Assembly: GCA_003427395.1 (NCBI GenBank)
Contig: BFEA01000228.1
Coordinates: forward strand, 1,527,597 to 1,577,616
Length of the DNA stretch: 50,020 bases
Reading direction: 5' to 3'
Source: Chara braunii
Taxonomy: Eukaryota; Streptophyta; Charophyceae; Charales; Characeae
This document shows, piece after piece, positions 49,942-50,020 of the stretch; the stretch's first letter is position 1, and each line of letters starts with the position of its first letter. The position numbers and the translations under genes are program-made. The notes under the pieces are model-generated. The model was not told the DNA's origin. It was given only the letters and a program-made list of their open reading frames with translations, and ran no database searches.

Positions 49942-50020
<79 letters not shown>
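49942..50020. repeat. (CT)n microsatellite at right edge
   Basis: CT dinucleotides to the last base, the same motif and orientation as the left edge. Confidence 0.98.

Overview
The window is eukaryotic repeat DNA with no intact host gene that I can defend. Nearly everything recognisable is transposable element: a Ty3/gypsy LTR retrotransposon, a hAT DNA transposon, fragments of several LINE-type retrotransposons, three small non-autonomous elements, and long microsatellites. The tRNA-Asp type primer binding site, the hAT transposase style and the LINE proteins fit a green-plant lineage. My best guess is a charophyte alga such as Chara. That rests on resemblance to proteins I remember and was not checked by any search.

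Layout. 1-90 is a (CT)n tract and 91-2697 is pyrimidine-rich then A-rich DNA without a recognised gene. 2698-4218 is a repeat unit carrying two paralogous ORFs (A and B); a second copy lies at 21226-22762. A tRNA-Asp primer binding site at 4691-4705 opens the internal region of the gypsy element. Behind it come further paralogues of A/B (C, D, E), a second paralogous pair of small ORFs (F1, F2), then gag (7024-8073) and a broken pol (protease, reverse transcriptase, RNase H, integrase) to 12710, followed by a repeat-rich 3' tract. 14411-20970 holds decayed, partly gag-like reading frames and two TATA boxes that point away from each other. 22774-26835 is a long hAT transposase ORF fused directly to repeat copy 2. 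27110-31430 is low-complexity DNA with a hAT-like MITE. 31436-45110 is a pile of degenerate LINE copies (one fragment, one long copy with a poly(A) tail, and two 5'-truncated copies), one of them interrupted by a small element. 45315-45425 is a 111-bp inverted-repeat element. 46550-47370 is a tandem array of 138-bp monomers with hammerhead-ribozyme-like cores. The rest is low complexity up to a (CT)n right edge.

The most interesting biology is the accessory cassette of the gypsy element. Five homologous ORFs of about 140-200 codons and two homologous ORFs of about 70-95 codons stand head to tail before gag, several with overlapping stop and start codons. I know no described family for them. 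The hammerhead-like array is second.

Three places show assembly artefacts rather than biology: a Nextera mosaic-end junction inside a (GA)n repeat at 48306-48343; seven N characters at identical positions in both copies of the A/B unit, inside 699 bp of perfect identity; and an exact 95-bp direct repeat separated by a single N at 18132.
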